Below, one piece after another: positions 33,307-43,246 of a DNA stretch of 64,000 nucleotides. The DNA is taken from positions 558,001-622,000 of the forward strand of contig JBLDXI010000030.1 in the NCBI GenBank assembly GCA_047495785.1. Reading direction: 5' to 3'. Within the stretch, counting starts at the first letter, position 1; the number at the start of each line of letters is the position of its first letter. Below the pieces are notes generated by a model. That model ran no database searches and was not told the origin of the DNA. It worked only from the letters and a program-made list of their open reading frames with translations. The position numbers and the translations under genes were made by a program. The DNA is from Lepidodermella squamata (lineage: Eukaryota; Gastrotricha).

Positions 33307-35613
33307 TTAAGCAACGCGACAGCCCTTGTTCGATTCTGTCGCTTCAAATGTTTTAGATAAACACGTTCCTCTTAGGAGGAATGTCATGGAGGCCAGTGAG
33401 AAAATGCAAGCCCCAGTCGAAATAATGATTTGTTGTGATATAGGAGAGGTCCGAAAAGTCACGGTCAGCAGCGAGGTGGCTATAATTAGCACGATGCTGT
33501 TCGCCATGGAGTAGACGGCGTGTTTGATTTCAAAGCGCTGATGCTCAGCCAGGAGTACGTGGTCGGCAAATCGCCTAGAAGACACGCAACCCGTCATAAG
33601 GATTGCTATGTTGTAGACAACCAACGGCATAACCCACGCAGCCTCATCAGACGTCGAGCATTTGAGCGCAGATATCTCCAAATAGACATCGCCTAGTTCG
33701 TTGTAGTGGGGCTGATCGAATTTCTGAATCGACGAGCATTCTGGGAAGTCTAGCAGGCTCCAAAGCGCGAGATAAAGAAGTGTGGCGAAAAGATTTAGAA
33801 AGAAACAGGCTGAGAACTTTTTATGCGAATAATGAACTCGAATGAAGGTCGAAATCGCACTTTTCCTAGCATTGAATGAGGGAAATCGCGAAAAATCCTC
33901 GCCAATTCTGCTCCGTCTACCAATAGAGATTCGAGGGGATGTTCCATACAATTTCATGATGAGAAGCTTTGCAGCTACGGATGCATTTACTGAGCTAATA
34001 CCAACAGCGAGCAAATAAACTTTCGCCAGATGAAAAGCTTCCGTGGAGTATTCACTTGAAAATAAGACCGAACTGAGATCCGCCAAACAAAGAGAAACCA
34101 GTTGAAAGATTGCATGAAAGTTATGTTTCTCCATCTTGAGAGCAGTGACAATCTTGGCAACGATAAGTACTGAGTTGAGGCTGTAGAAAGTTAAAGAAAA
34201 CTCGAAAGGGATGGCTTCCCTGATTTTCAAATAGTTAGCCTTATCTTTCGGGGGTTGGTCATTGATAGTCCGCCATTTGACGGAGTTATTAGCTTTGATG
34301 GACATGTATCTGTTAACGATAGTTTGCGTTGTTGCCGAGCTGTTTATGACCACGTAACTAACGACTTTCAGCCCTTCACCCGGCCACCATTGCCAGATTG
34401 GCCACTTCCCACCGACCATTTCCCCGGTAGACTGGTCGTATCGAGTAACCCCGTCCATTTTTAATCCGATGTATTCCATTTTCAACTGGGTTGCATTCAA
34501 AATATTGCTGACTAATTTCGGCTGATTCGTCACGTTTTTCAGAGTTAATCCGGATTTTCTAAGTTCCAACTCGCCCTCGTGGAGAAGTAGGACAGCTTGT
34601 AAAGCTGCGTCGTGGCAGTAGAACCTGCTGGAATAATCAGGGTGTCTCAAGCTCCCTGTGTAATTGTCCAACATCTGATCGAATTCTAACATATTATAAC
34701 CAAGAGCTACTCTAGCCCAAGTTTCTTCCGTGTTCAACTGTGAAGCGACCATGAAGCAGGACTTAGATTGAACAATGATCATTTCGCGACTACAACCAGG
34801 GTACAGCTCAGGGGGTAGCGTGAAAGGGTCTGCGAAAGTGCTAGCTGATAGGATGAAAACGTATCGAGGACCGAACATTCCGAACTTGTAAAATTGGCAC
34901 ATAACTCGATATGATAAGGTGCTGATACTAGCCACCGTGAGTATGAAGACCCTAACATCAGCCTCTTTCACCTCAAGAGCTGCTTCGTCACTGAAACCAT
35001 CTGAGACCTCAGCATAGACATTGATTCCTAATTCCTTACCCATATTGATGATTTGCTTAGCATAAAGGGTGTCTTGGATGAATGTGCTAGAAATCACGCC
35101 GATATTAGCCCAACGGCCGATGTCTACAACGAACCTCATTCTAGCGTAAAAAGTACGACCAGCGATTGGGCGGATAAGGTAAAGATTAGGGAACCTCTTC
35201 CTATCGATCAAATAATCAGTAGAACACAGCGCGATTTGAACATAGTCGATGAGATGTGCAAAACCAGCTATAGGATCGCAACTACTCACTGGCCCGATGA
35301 TAACTGAGGCACGATACGACCCGTTTGAAGTACCATTAACGAACTGGCGGTGGAAATCAAGCGTTTGATTAACAACTTGCTGGCCGTTATTATCATCGAG
35401 AAATCTGGGTTCAAGGTTGTAGTCTGGTAGAATGTCATTGCGTTGGTTAGCGGTGTTGAAAACCAGTTCCGTGACTGCTCGACATGTTTTGTACTGGTTC
35501 AGTGGTAGACCAGTGAATGGTAGCAGGACGGGAACTACGAGATTTGTTTGCTTTTGCGTGGCTGAGCATTCAACGGAAAGTAAAATGAGAAAGATCAACA
35601 AAAAGAAAATCAT
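33307..35613 (-). CDS. GABA-B-like class C 7TM receptor (copy 4)
   Basis: Single exon. The ATG at 35613 (MIFFLLIFLILLSVECSA) gives a proper signal peptide and about 768 residues; the frame is open to an ATG at 35706, whose extra 31 residues are hydrophilic and unlikely. The Venus-flytrap domain has ILPDYN and GMFGPRYVF. Seven hydrophobic segments span the last 300 residues, with a loop cysteine in ISALKCSTSDEAAW. Ligand unknown. Same family as copies 1, 5 and 6, where the GPRY-F motif is conserved. Confidence 0.8.
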   Translation of the reverse strand: MIFFLLIFLILLSVECSATQKQTNLVVPVLLPFTGLPLNQYKTCRAVTELVFNTANQRNDILPDYNLEPRFLDDNNGQQVVNQTLDFHRQFVNGTSNGSYRASVIIGPVSSCDPIAGFAHLIDYVQIALCSTDYLIDRKRFPNLYLIRPIAGRTFYARMRFVVDIGRWANIGVISSTFIQDTLYAKQIINMGKELGINVYAEVSDGFSDEAALEVKEADVRVFILTVASISTLSYRVMCQFYKFGMFGPRYVFILSASTFADPFTLPPELYPGCSREMIIVQSKSCFMVASQLNTEETWARVALGYNMLEFDQMLDNYTGSLRHPDYSSRFYCHDAALQAVLLLHEGELELRKSGLTLKNVTNQPKLVSNILNATQLKMEYIGLKMDGVTRYDQSTGEMVGGKWPIWQWWPGEGLKVVSYVVINSSATTQTIVNRYMSIKANNSVKWRTINDQPPKDKANYLKIREAIPFEFSLTFYSLNSVLIVAKIVTALKMEKHNFHAIFQLVSLCLADLSSVLFSSEYSTEAFHLAKVYLLAVGISSVNASVAAKLLIMKLYGTSPRISIGRRSRIGEDFSRFPSFNARKSAISTFIRVHYSHKKFSACFFLNLFATLLYLALWSLLDFPECSSIQKFDQPHYNELGDVYLEISALKCSTSDEAAWVMPLVVYNIAILMTGCVSSRRFADHVLLAEHQRFEIKHAVYSMANSIVLIIATSLLTVTFRTSPISQQIIISTGACIFSLASMTFLLRGTCLSKTFEATESNKGCRVA

Positions 35614-35706
35614 TCTCGAGAATCTATTGAGAACCTTCGAATAATCTTCTGATAAATCGTCTACGGTCTCTGCTGCCACTGCATGAACAGCTAATAAGCC
35701 ACACAT

Positions 35707-36241
35707 AAGCTCATCGATTTCCTTTAATAGGCATGTATGTTGAATCTATGCCAATAAGAGCGCGTACATCTCACTCAATGGTCTGTAACCCTTCCACATA
35801 CAGTAATGTCGAAAATGCGTCAAGTTAATGTGGATCGTTAACTGGTGCGCGATAACGGGATACTGTTCCTGGGGCCTTGAAATTCGCAAACGAGTCTCTT
35901 TGACCTTGTTCTACAATTTAGTTGAATACCGGTCGATTCTTTCCTCTTTAGTTCTCATATCGCAAAACTCGAATTTTCACAGAAATTTTATTCTCGAAAG
36001 AAACAGATTAAGAACGAAAGATGAATGCAGGGTTCCGACTAGGTCCAGCTCTGAGGGGGGTAAATCGAGCGTTTTGAGACCAAAATTTGTCTCGACACCG
36101 TAACGAACAAAAATTGGGTTTTAGTAATACGTGATCATCATAAAGCTACGACGACACATGGTATGCTAATTATTTTGTCTCATATTGGAAATTGACCGTT
36201 CACAGTGTCTTCAGTCTAGACTAGTACCTTCCGAAATTAGT
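35707..36241. other. Intergenic, receptor copies 4 and 5
   Basis: No gene recognised; it should hold the promoter of copy 4. Confidence 0.4.
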
Positions 36242-38563
36242 TCAGGCATAGGAAGTTTGAGTTCGGCGATAAAAAGATGCTTTTAGATCGAGTACAGACC
36301 CAAAAGCCCGCTCGCCTAGCCCGGTATCACTGGGCATTGAAATGACTGTCACAGTCCTCCCTAAAATCGCACGCAGGTTGAAAATGGTCGAAAAAATCGC
36401 GGAGTAAACGAGACAGATAAAAGCGAGAATCACACGCTGAGCGACCGTATTCGTCGATAGAATGAACAGAACTGCTATAGTTCCTAATAACAGCGTTACA
36501 CAAGCAGCTAGAGCTACAGCATAACTTTGAATATCAGGAAATCTCTGCCGAACAACCAAGTTATTCTTGATCCGAAGAAAGGCGTAAATGCCATAGAAAA
36601 GTGGTAAAACGTTGATGATAATGAAGGCCCCGATCCAAGAGCTGCCACCCTGTGATATGCAAGCCTTATTCCAAACCATAGTATAGGTATCGCTCTCATA
36701 GTCGTAATCAGGGTCTGGTGTTAAAGGTCCTTCTACAACAGTCGGAGGGTCAACGCTGAACCAAGCAATCAAAGTTCCAATGTTGATAACGACCATGAAC
36801 GCAACAGGTGCAGCGAGCTTCCTCTCGAAATTTCGCTCCCGTTTGCTTTCTCCTACGACCACGACTCCGAAATATTTTGAATAAATGAGCCAAAGCTTTG
36901 CGGCCATGCCTGAATGAAGTAAACAAGCTCCTAGGACCAACAAAACTGTATCGGCAAAGCATGCGGATAAGCTTAAAATCGAGTTCGGAAGGGCGAAAAT
37001 CGGCGAGGCAACGTTCAGAAATAAGCAGCCCATGATGAAGATAGCTTTGGAGCATGCCCCGAAATCGGCAACCGACTTCAAGTTTATTCCGAGTTGGAAA
37101 ACTGAATGAATTACTGCAATAGCTACTACAACGCCAAACGTAGCGAAGCTGACTTCATTCACTACTTTTGCGAAATTCGCCCGGTCTTTCGGGAGATTCC
37201 TCGGAAGTTTCATCAAGCTTTCGACGTAGTAGGACCTGAAGTCTGTGGCACTTCCGTTGTTTCGGCACATAACCCTTTGACTGATTACTAAGCCACCGCG
37301 ATCTGGCGAGTACGTTCCAACCATCATAGGCTCATAGTCCCACTCACCCCTCGGTGAGCGCTGAAAAGGGCCGAAGCGAAGGCTAACAAAACTTGATTTT
37401 GCAACACTTTCATTGACAACTCTCATGATTTGGCGAGGGAATTTGCGGAAATCTTTCAAGCTTAAGTTCCGCTCGTTGAGAGCTCGTTCAGATTCATTGA
37501 GGGCCAGAATAGTTTCCTGAATCCTGTCGTAGCAGTTGTGGCGATAGTCGAAGTCTCCTGTTTTGTTGCCATTCGTGAATTTCATTAGATTACTTTCAAA
37601 TTCTGGAATTGTATGGCCAAGGGTGGTCCGATGCGAGCCGGGAATGACAGCTTCAAGAGCTGACCCAATGTAAACAGTCGTTTTCCATTGCTCAAGAATC
37701 ATATCCCTCGTGCATCCTGGGTAGAGCACGTAAGGAGCTGAAAAAATATCCGCGTAGGTCGATATCTGAAGCAGGAACATGTATCTCGGTCCAGTTATTC
37801 CGAATTTGTAGGTCTGACAGAAGAATCGGAAGCAGCCGATCAATTCGGCACTTTCAACCGCGATGACTCGAATGTCGCGTTGTTTCAGCTGCAGCATGAG
37901 CTCGTCTCCAAAATCACCGGCCGTTGACTCGAAAACTGGAACTTCAAACCCGGCTTGCTTCGCGATGTTGTAGAACACGAGGCCGGTATCAACGTTGTAG
38001 ATATTCACGTTAGAAATCAAAATCCCAACTCGGCGTATATCAGTGATTTCTCGCAAAAAGGCCAGTCTGGCGAAAATCGTGATCTCCCCTGGTGCTCTGA
38101 TTCGGTACATGTTAGGGTATAGATCTCGGCGAGCTGTTTGCGACGGAGCTGTGCAGGAACTTGTAACTACAACCATGTTCATATGAGAAGCAGCCGAACC
38201 CCAAGCTCGGCATCCGTTAGTGAAAACAGGTCCCATAGTGATCGGCGATAGGTAGACTTCGGGCTCTTCAGTTTGGCTTTCGAGGCGCCTCGCAAACGCC
38301 ATTGCAGCTGGCAGCAACTTGTTACTTCCAGCGATTTCGTCAATATGCTCGAGTTGCAGGTGGTAGTTGGGCAGAATGTCTTGCCTTTGATTGACTTCGG
38401 CGACCAGCATTTCCATGACAGCTCGACACATCTGGCCGTCCCGAGGTTCGTAGCCAGTGAAGGTTTGGGACGAAAGGATAGACATTCGGTACGGTTTGCT
38501 CTGCTTCATCTGGCACAGGCTAGATGTAGCAAATAATGAGACTCCAATCAACAAGAGAATCAT
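36242..38563 (-). CDS. GABA-B-like class C 7TM receptor (copy 5)
   Basis: Single exon, 773 residues. The signal peptide starts MILLLIGVSLFATSSLC. The Venus-flytrap domain carries YEPRDGQMCRAVMEMLV, ILPNYH, ARRDLYPNMYRIRAP and GITGPRYMF, all echoed in copy 6, its nearest relative. Seven hydrophobic segments follow from about residue 475. The second extracellular loop holds WNKACISQGGSSW with its cysteine. The cytoplasmic tail is short. Presumed cell-surface receptor. Confidence 0.82.
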   Translation of the reverse strand: MILLLIGVSLFATSSLCQMKQSKPYRMSILSSQTFTGYEPRDGQMCRAVMEMLVAEVNQRQDILPNYHLQLEHIDEIAGSNKLLPAAMAFARRLESQTEEPEVYLSPITMGPVFTNGCRAWGSAASHMNMVVVTSSCTAPSQTARRDLYPNMYRIRAPGEITIFARLAFLREITDIRRVGILISNVNIYNVDTGLVFYNIAKQAGFEVPVFESTAGDFGDELMLQLKQRDIRVIAVESAELIGCFRFFCQTYKFGITGPRYMFLLQISTYADIFSAPYVLYPGCTRDMILEQWKTTVYIGSALEAVIPGSHRTTLGHTIPEFESNLMKFTNGNKTGDFDYRHNCYDRIQETILALNESERALNERNLSLKDFRKFPRQIMRVVNESVAKSSFVSLRFGPFQRSPRGEWDYEPMMVGTYSPDRGGLVISQRVMCRNNGSATDFRSYYVESLMKLPRNLPKDRANFAKVVNEVSFATFGVVVAIAVIHSVFQLGINLKSVADFGACSKAIFIMGCLFLNVASPIFALPNSILSLSACFADTVLLVLGACLLHSGMAAKLWLIYSKYFGVVVVGESKRERNFERKLAAPVAFMVVINIGTLIAWFSVDPPTVVEGPLTPDPDYDYESDTYTMVWNKACISQGGSSWIGAFIIINVLPLFYGIYAFLRIKNNLVVRQRFPDIQSYAVALAACVTLLLGTIAVLFILSTNTVAQRVILAFICLVYSAIFSTIFNLRAILGRTVTVISMPSDTGLGERAFGSVLDLKASFYRRTQTSYA

Positions 38564-40574
38564 ATTCGTTTGCAGTGATTTCTGGTTCAGATTGAATGAT
38601 GCAGATCAGCGTACTTATAGTGGTGCGGGGTGTTTGATTCAGAAGTCCGAGGTATCAACTCCTAAAATTAGAGGAAAGACAATGTTAGAGATAACTATCA
38701 TAATAGGGTGACAACGTAATGTCTTAAGCCCGAGATAGCCATCAAATTAGTCTATGATTCAAGCTCTTCATGCTAATTAACAAGAAGAAGAGAGCAGGTG
38801 ATAGATTTCTTCTCAATATTTGTTTGAGGAACTTCAGATTGTCTTCAGATACTTCATATGTTGATTAACTTCATTTTGTACTCCAATTTTCCAGTGCCCC
38901 AACGATTTAAAAGATTAGGTCTGGGGAAGAGGCGGGCGAGGGTAATCATGTCAAAGTGACTGTAAGTAATTCCCCTAATATCAGAATAGCTTAGCTAAAT
39001 TAGTCGAAATTAAAGTCCTACTTCCTCACATAATCAGTGGGAGAGTCCCGTCTTTCACCAGCTGGAGAGATATTAAATCGAAATATACCTCTCCTATTAG
39101 TCAACGTAAGGTTCAACGCGATTTTGATTTGAGGAAAAGCGAACCTTTGTAACTAAGGTATGAGGAATGTCGCTTGCTATGGATGAGCAAATTACATCCG
39201 CATTTGTGACTTGCTAAGTAGCACCCACTCCAGTTCAAGTACTGAACTCGCCGAGATCCCGGAGGGGAACATCGAACAATCGAGCGTAGGGGGCCACAAC
39301 AAGCGCTGACAATTCGATCATTTCGAAACTGACATTAAGTCATTGGGCCGGAAATAAACGAACTAAGGGGAACACGGATTGAAATTTCACCTGGAGCTCG
39401 CAGGAAGCGTTTTAAAATGCCATTGTAAAAAAAAACACGTAGAATTTTTGAAAATGCACCATCATTTTAGTCCGGGGTTAAATATTAACAAAGTTGATCA
39501 ATCACAGAGGAATAATGGGAGTAAAGTGTTCTCTACTGCAACTGGAGTTGAGCACAAGTTGAGATCAAGCTCGAGTTATGGAGATAATGAGCCATCATGT
39601 TGATAATCGTCCATTATTTCAGCGATATTTTGTCATAATTTAAGAGAGGGACTGAACTCAACAGTAACTGAGGGGAAGCTGGAGGCTGGAGGCCTATAGA
39701 GTGACCCCGGCTCCGTTGCGAAAATCGTCAAAGCTATGATCGATCTAAAAGAGTTGGCTAACCGTCTGTGGCCCCGTGTTTAAAATTAGCATTCTTGTAG
39801 TTAAAGAATGTACTTAAAACCGGTTTTAAACTTAGTAATTTTAGCTTTGATTCTCAAAGGTCAGCTAAGCTAGGCTAGCTGATGGCAGTTTGCCCTTTAG
39901 TTCAAGTAATCAATGTACCACCTTGTGCTGTGGCGGATGTAAACACCGTACCGGTGCCGGAATCCAGCCATGATGTTCTCGACAACACATGACATTTCTT
40001 GCAGCAATTTGATTCTTCTGAAAGTTATGCCAATGCTAATGGCAGGAAACGCTGGGCTAAAAGAAGCATGGCTTCAAAAAACACCCAGTGCAGTACTCAA
40101 CATGGTCGATTTTTCGCATAAATGGCCCACCAGCTAGTATTTATAGATGGTTCCTATATTTCAAGGATAGTCCGGTGACTGTGCGTTTTGTTCTTAAAAC
40201 GTAGTAGAAAAAATAAATCCGGCTGAATATGAATAAAATTATTAAAGAAAATAAATTATTTAATACATAATGACCCCCCCCCCCTACCCCTTCCCCGTCA
40301 GTTCGGCAGGCTAAGGTGGAAAACTGAAAAAAGACCAAGGGCGGACTCTTTAGCCCGAAAATACCCCCCTTCCCCCATAGTTCGAGGATCCTACTTCGCG
40401 CACTGGAATAAGTTAACGAATTCGAGTCTTTAGCCTTGAATTTTAGAAATTATTGACAGTTTCTCGAAATCAAGGAACTCGGTCAAGGACCCTAGATATT
40501 CAGACTCAATCATTGAAAGAGAAAAACATATCCTGTTTCCGCCACTTAGGCCCCGACTTTTTTATTTCCTCTAT
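38564..40574. other. 2-kb intergenic stretch without a recognised gene
   Basis: Contains the promoter side of receptor copy 5, scattered AT-rich sequence and a poly-C run (about 12 C) at 40274-40285. Short frames at 39379-39603 and 40453-40662 look like chance. I find no receptor, channel or cysteine-rich exon. Confidence 0.45.
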
Positions 40575-43109
40575 TCAATCGTCATGCATCTCATCACTCG
40601 TCACCCCCACTTTAGCCGTGGCTTCAATGCGGCGTCGATTGACGGTTTGTCTGAATTGCTGAACGAGACGATTCAGCTCTGAGATGCTGATCACACCGTT
40701 CATCTTCTCGCCAGATTCTAGAGAGCTGTCAGCTTTCATCCGCGCTGTCGAAGATCGCCTCCACGTTGTTGTCCGATATCTCGTCATTCTCAAAAGCATT
40801 CTAGCAGGCTTCACTGTAGGTCGCTTCCGGGTTGTTGTGCGTGCCTCTAGCTGGGTGAAATAAACTCTTCGCAATGATTGTATAGGAACATCCGCGTAAA
40901 CCATCTGCATAGCAGCGACGCCATTCATGTTCTCATTGGTGGGCGGAGTTACGAAATGTTTCGCCTCGCTTCCTGGATGGAAGGTTTCAGTCGGAAGTGA
41001 ATCAGTAAAGAATGAATTCCATTCAGTTTTGCTAGAACTTTCCATAGCTGAATACGGCGTGGGAGTTTCGACAGTTGTCCGTGCAGTCGATGAGTAAGGT
41101 TCCAGCAATCTATCGTCAACCTTAACCGAAATGTACCGGCTGATTGATAAAACAGGGTGATAATTGGCTTTCAATACAGCAATGACTGGTATTGCGTAAG
41201 AGGTAGAGGTAATCATATCAGTGCTTTCAATTACGTTTGATCCTTGAGGTTTGATCCTAGGGATCGACGTCACTGTTTGAGATTCAGCAAACTCAAGAGT
41301 AGAAGAAGCGATTCGTGTTGCAGTCACTTTATTTGTTGCCTCGGCCTGGATAGGAGGTTGAGAGGTGATGATGGAAAGCGTTGAAAACGATTTAATCCTC
41401 TCGGATGTTGTCATCGTTTTGATTTCTGAGACTAGAGGTGTTTCAACAGTTTCTTTCGTAGTCGAAATTTCCACTGAGAATACTGAGGCCGGAGTAGTAA
41501 TTGTCAATGGCGATGTTGAGAATTGAATTGAAGAAACTGAAGCTGTTTTCAACTTTTCCATCGTAAAGGCATTTGCTGTTGATTTCCCAGCACTGATATT
41601 CAAAGTTGTTGCTTTTTGATCGGTCCCAGCTGTTGTTGTTCCACTCAAATTAGTTTGATTCGGATTATCCGAAGCTAATCTTGAGCTCAACGTATAGCCA
41701 CCAACTTTCGAATCATTTACGAATGTTTGGGAGGAGGCAATTGTTGATTGATTATCACCTCGAGTTGATGATGCTGAAGTTCGATCGTCTGTTGCCACTG
41801 GTTTAGTCGTTGTTACATTTAACTCGTCCTTGTTGATTCTCACTGTAGGATTTGGTACAGTTTCAACTCGAGAAGTTGCTGATGTATACTCCGTCGATGG
41901 CAAACTTTTTTCCGACGTTACTTGCTTCGAAGGAACAGTAGCAAGGGTCGTAAGGTTCATTGCAGGCTTTGGTTGAGGCGTGGATGAAGACGAAGCGACG
42001 AATGATCTCAAGGTCTCAAAACATTCAATGAAGCTGCTGTGAGTCGAAAACGGGGCAACCTTTACACATTCGAAAAGCTTGGGAATACGATGAAGCAATA
42101 AGATAAATTACTTTATTTTCCTTTACGGGGCATCCATCGGCTGTTTGAAACAATGGCCGACACCGAACAGCCTCACCTCGGCAAATTTGATGGGGGACTT
42201 TGAAACTTCGATAAAGAGGTTCGATTTTGGCCTGGACGTCTTCAATAGTTCGACCCGTTAGGATAAAATCACTCGATATCTATTGTCGGGAAAAATAAAT
42301 CAAATGAAAATTGGACCATTGGTGTCTAACCAGTATACTAGTAGGATTCCTGCACATCGAACCAGGATCATGATCGAAAATCGGAACAAGAGAGTAACCA
42401 GTTTGATTCGTGGGAGTAATCGAATAACATAGTTTCGCTCTCTGGAAAAAATCCCTGGTATATACATTAAGTTTAAGTGAAAATGTAAAAATTACAAACA
42501 GCTGAGATGAACAAGAGTCCAGGTCCTCGAAGATACTGGCGTCCCCTCCGCCGATCTGTAACATGTTTCCATAACCTTAACAATATTTTCCCAGCAGATG
42601 TTTACTTTATTAGAACATGGATCGGGGCTGCAATATGGCGTCCTAGTTGAATTTGATACACATCTCGTGTAGACGGATTGTTTCAAGCCGATTTTACTAG
42701 AATGCTGCAAAAATTCAACATTAAACGTCTCGAGCTCATTCTTACAAAAACTCTCACGTGGTCATTCATGCACTCGTCATAACTTTGGAACTTTTGCTCT
42801 CCTGCGCTCCCTGCACATTGACTCGGATTAGTGCATTGGACACTTCCATCAGCTGATTTGCACTGAATGAAGATCAATTTTTTCGTCTCCTGGAAATTTA
42901 AAAAATAATTGAAAAATTGCTAAGATATTGAACCTTACCTGAATTTGCTCGATTTTTGCGAGAATTATGATTTGATTAGGCGCATGGGTTGTCGATTGAG
43001 GTGGCTTTGAGGTTCTGGGCGAATGGTACCGAGCAGGGTAGGCGGTACATCCTAGTATCAACTCAGGCTTCACAAATACTAGAAGAGCTAGAAAAGGCGT
43101 ATTTTTCAT
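40575..43109 (-). CDS. Secreted Cys-rich and Ser/Thr-rich (mucin-like) protein
   Basis: Six exons: 42939-43109, 42758-42889, 42537-42704, 42331-42441, 42112-42279, 40575-42059, all phase 0 with GT-AG ends, about 744 residues. The signal peptide starts MKNTPFLALLVFVKPELILG. Exons 2-5 encode an extracellular cysteine-rich region of roughly 200 residues (for example YCSPDPCSNKVNICWENI and CRGEAVRCRPLFQ). The long last exon is Ser/Thr-rich over about 350 residues and ends in a basic then charged tail. No C-terminal membrane helix. It could be a cuticle or surface-coat protein; the domain is not recognised. The donor at 42536 was picked on phase; a longer exon 3 is possible. Confidence 0.75.
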
Positions 43110-43246
43110 GTTAATTTTTGAAAAATGAAAATATTGGACCAGTATCACACGTGTTGTTTTGTTCAAAAATTAACCTCGTGACTCCTCCATAATTTTATGC
43201 ACTGAAGTTTTATTGACAAACACACGAGTACAAGGTTATTAGCAAA

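Noticed and set aside
39379-40662. Short plus-strand frames in the 2-kb gap
   Set aside because: No signal peptide, motif or splice support; lengths are expected by chance.
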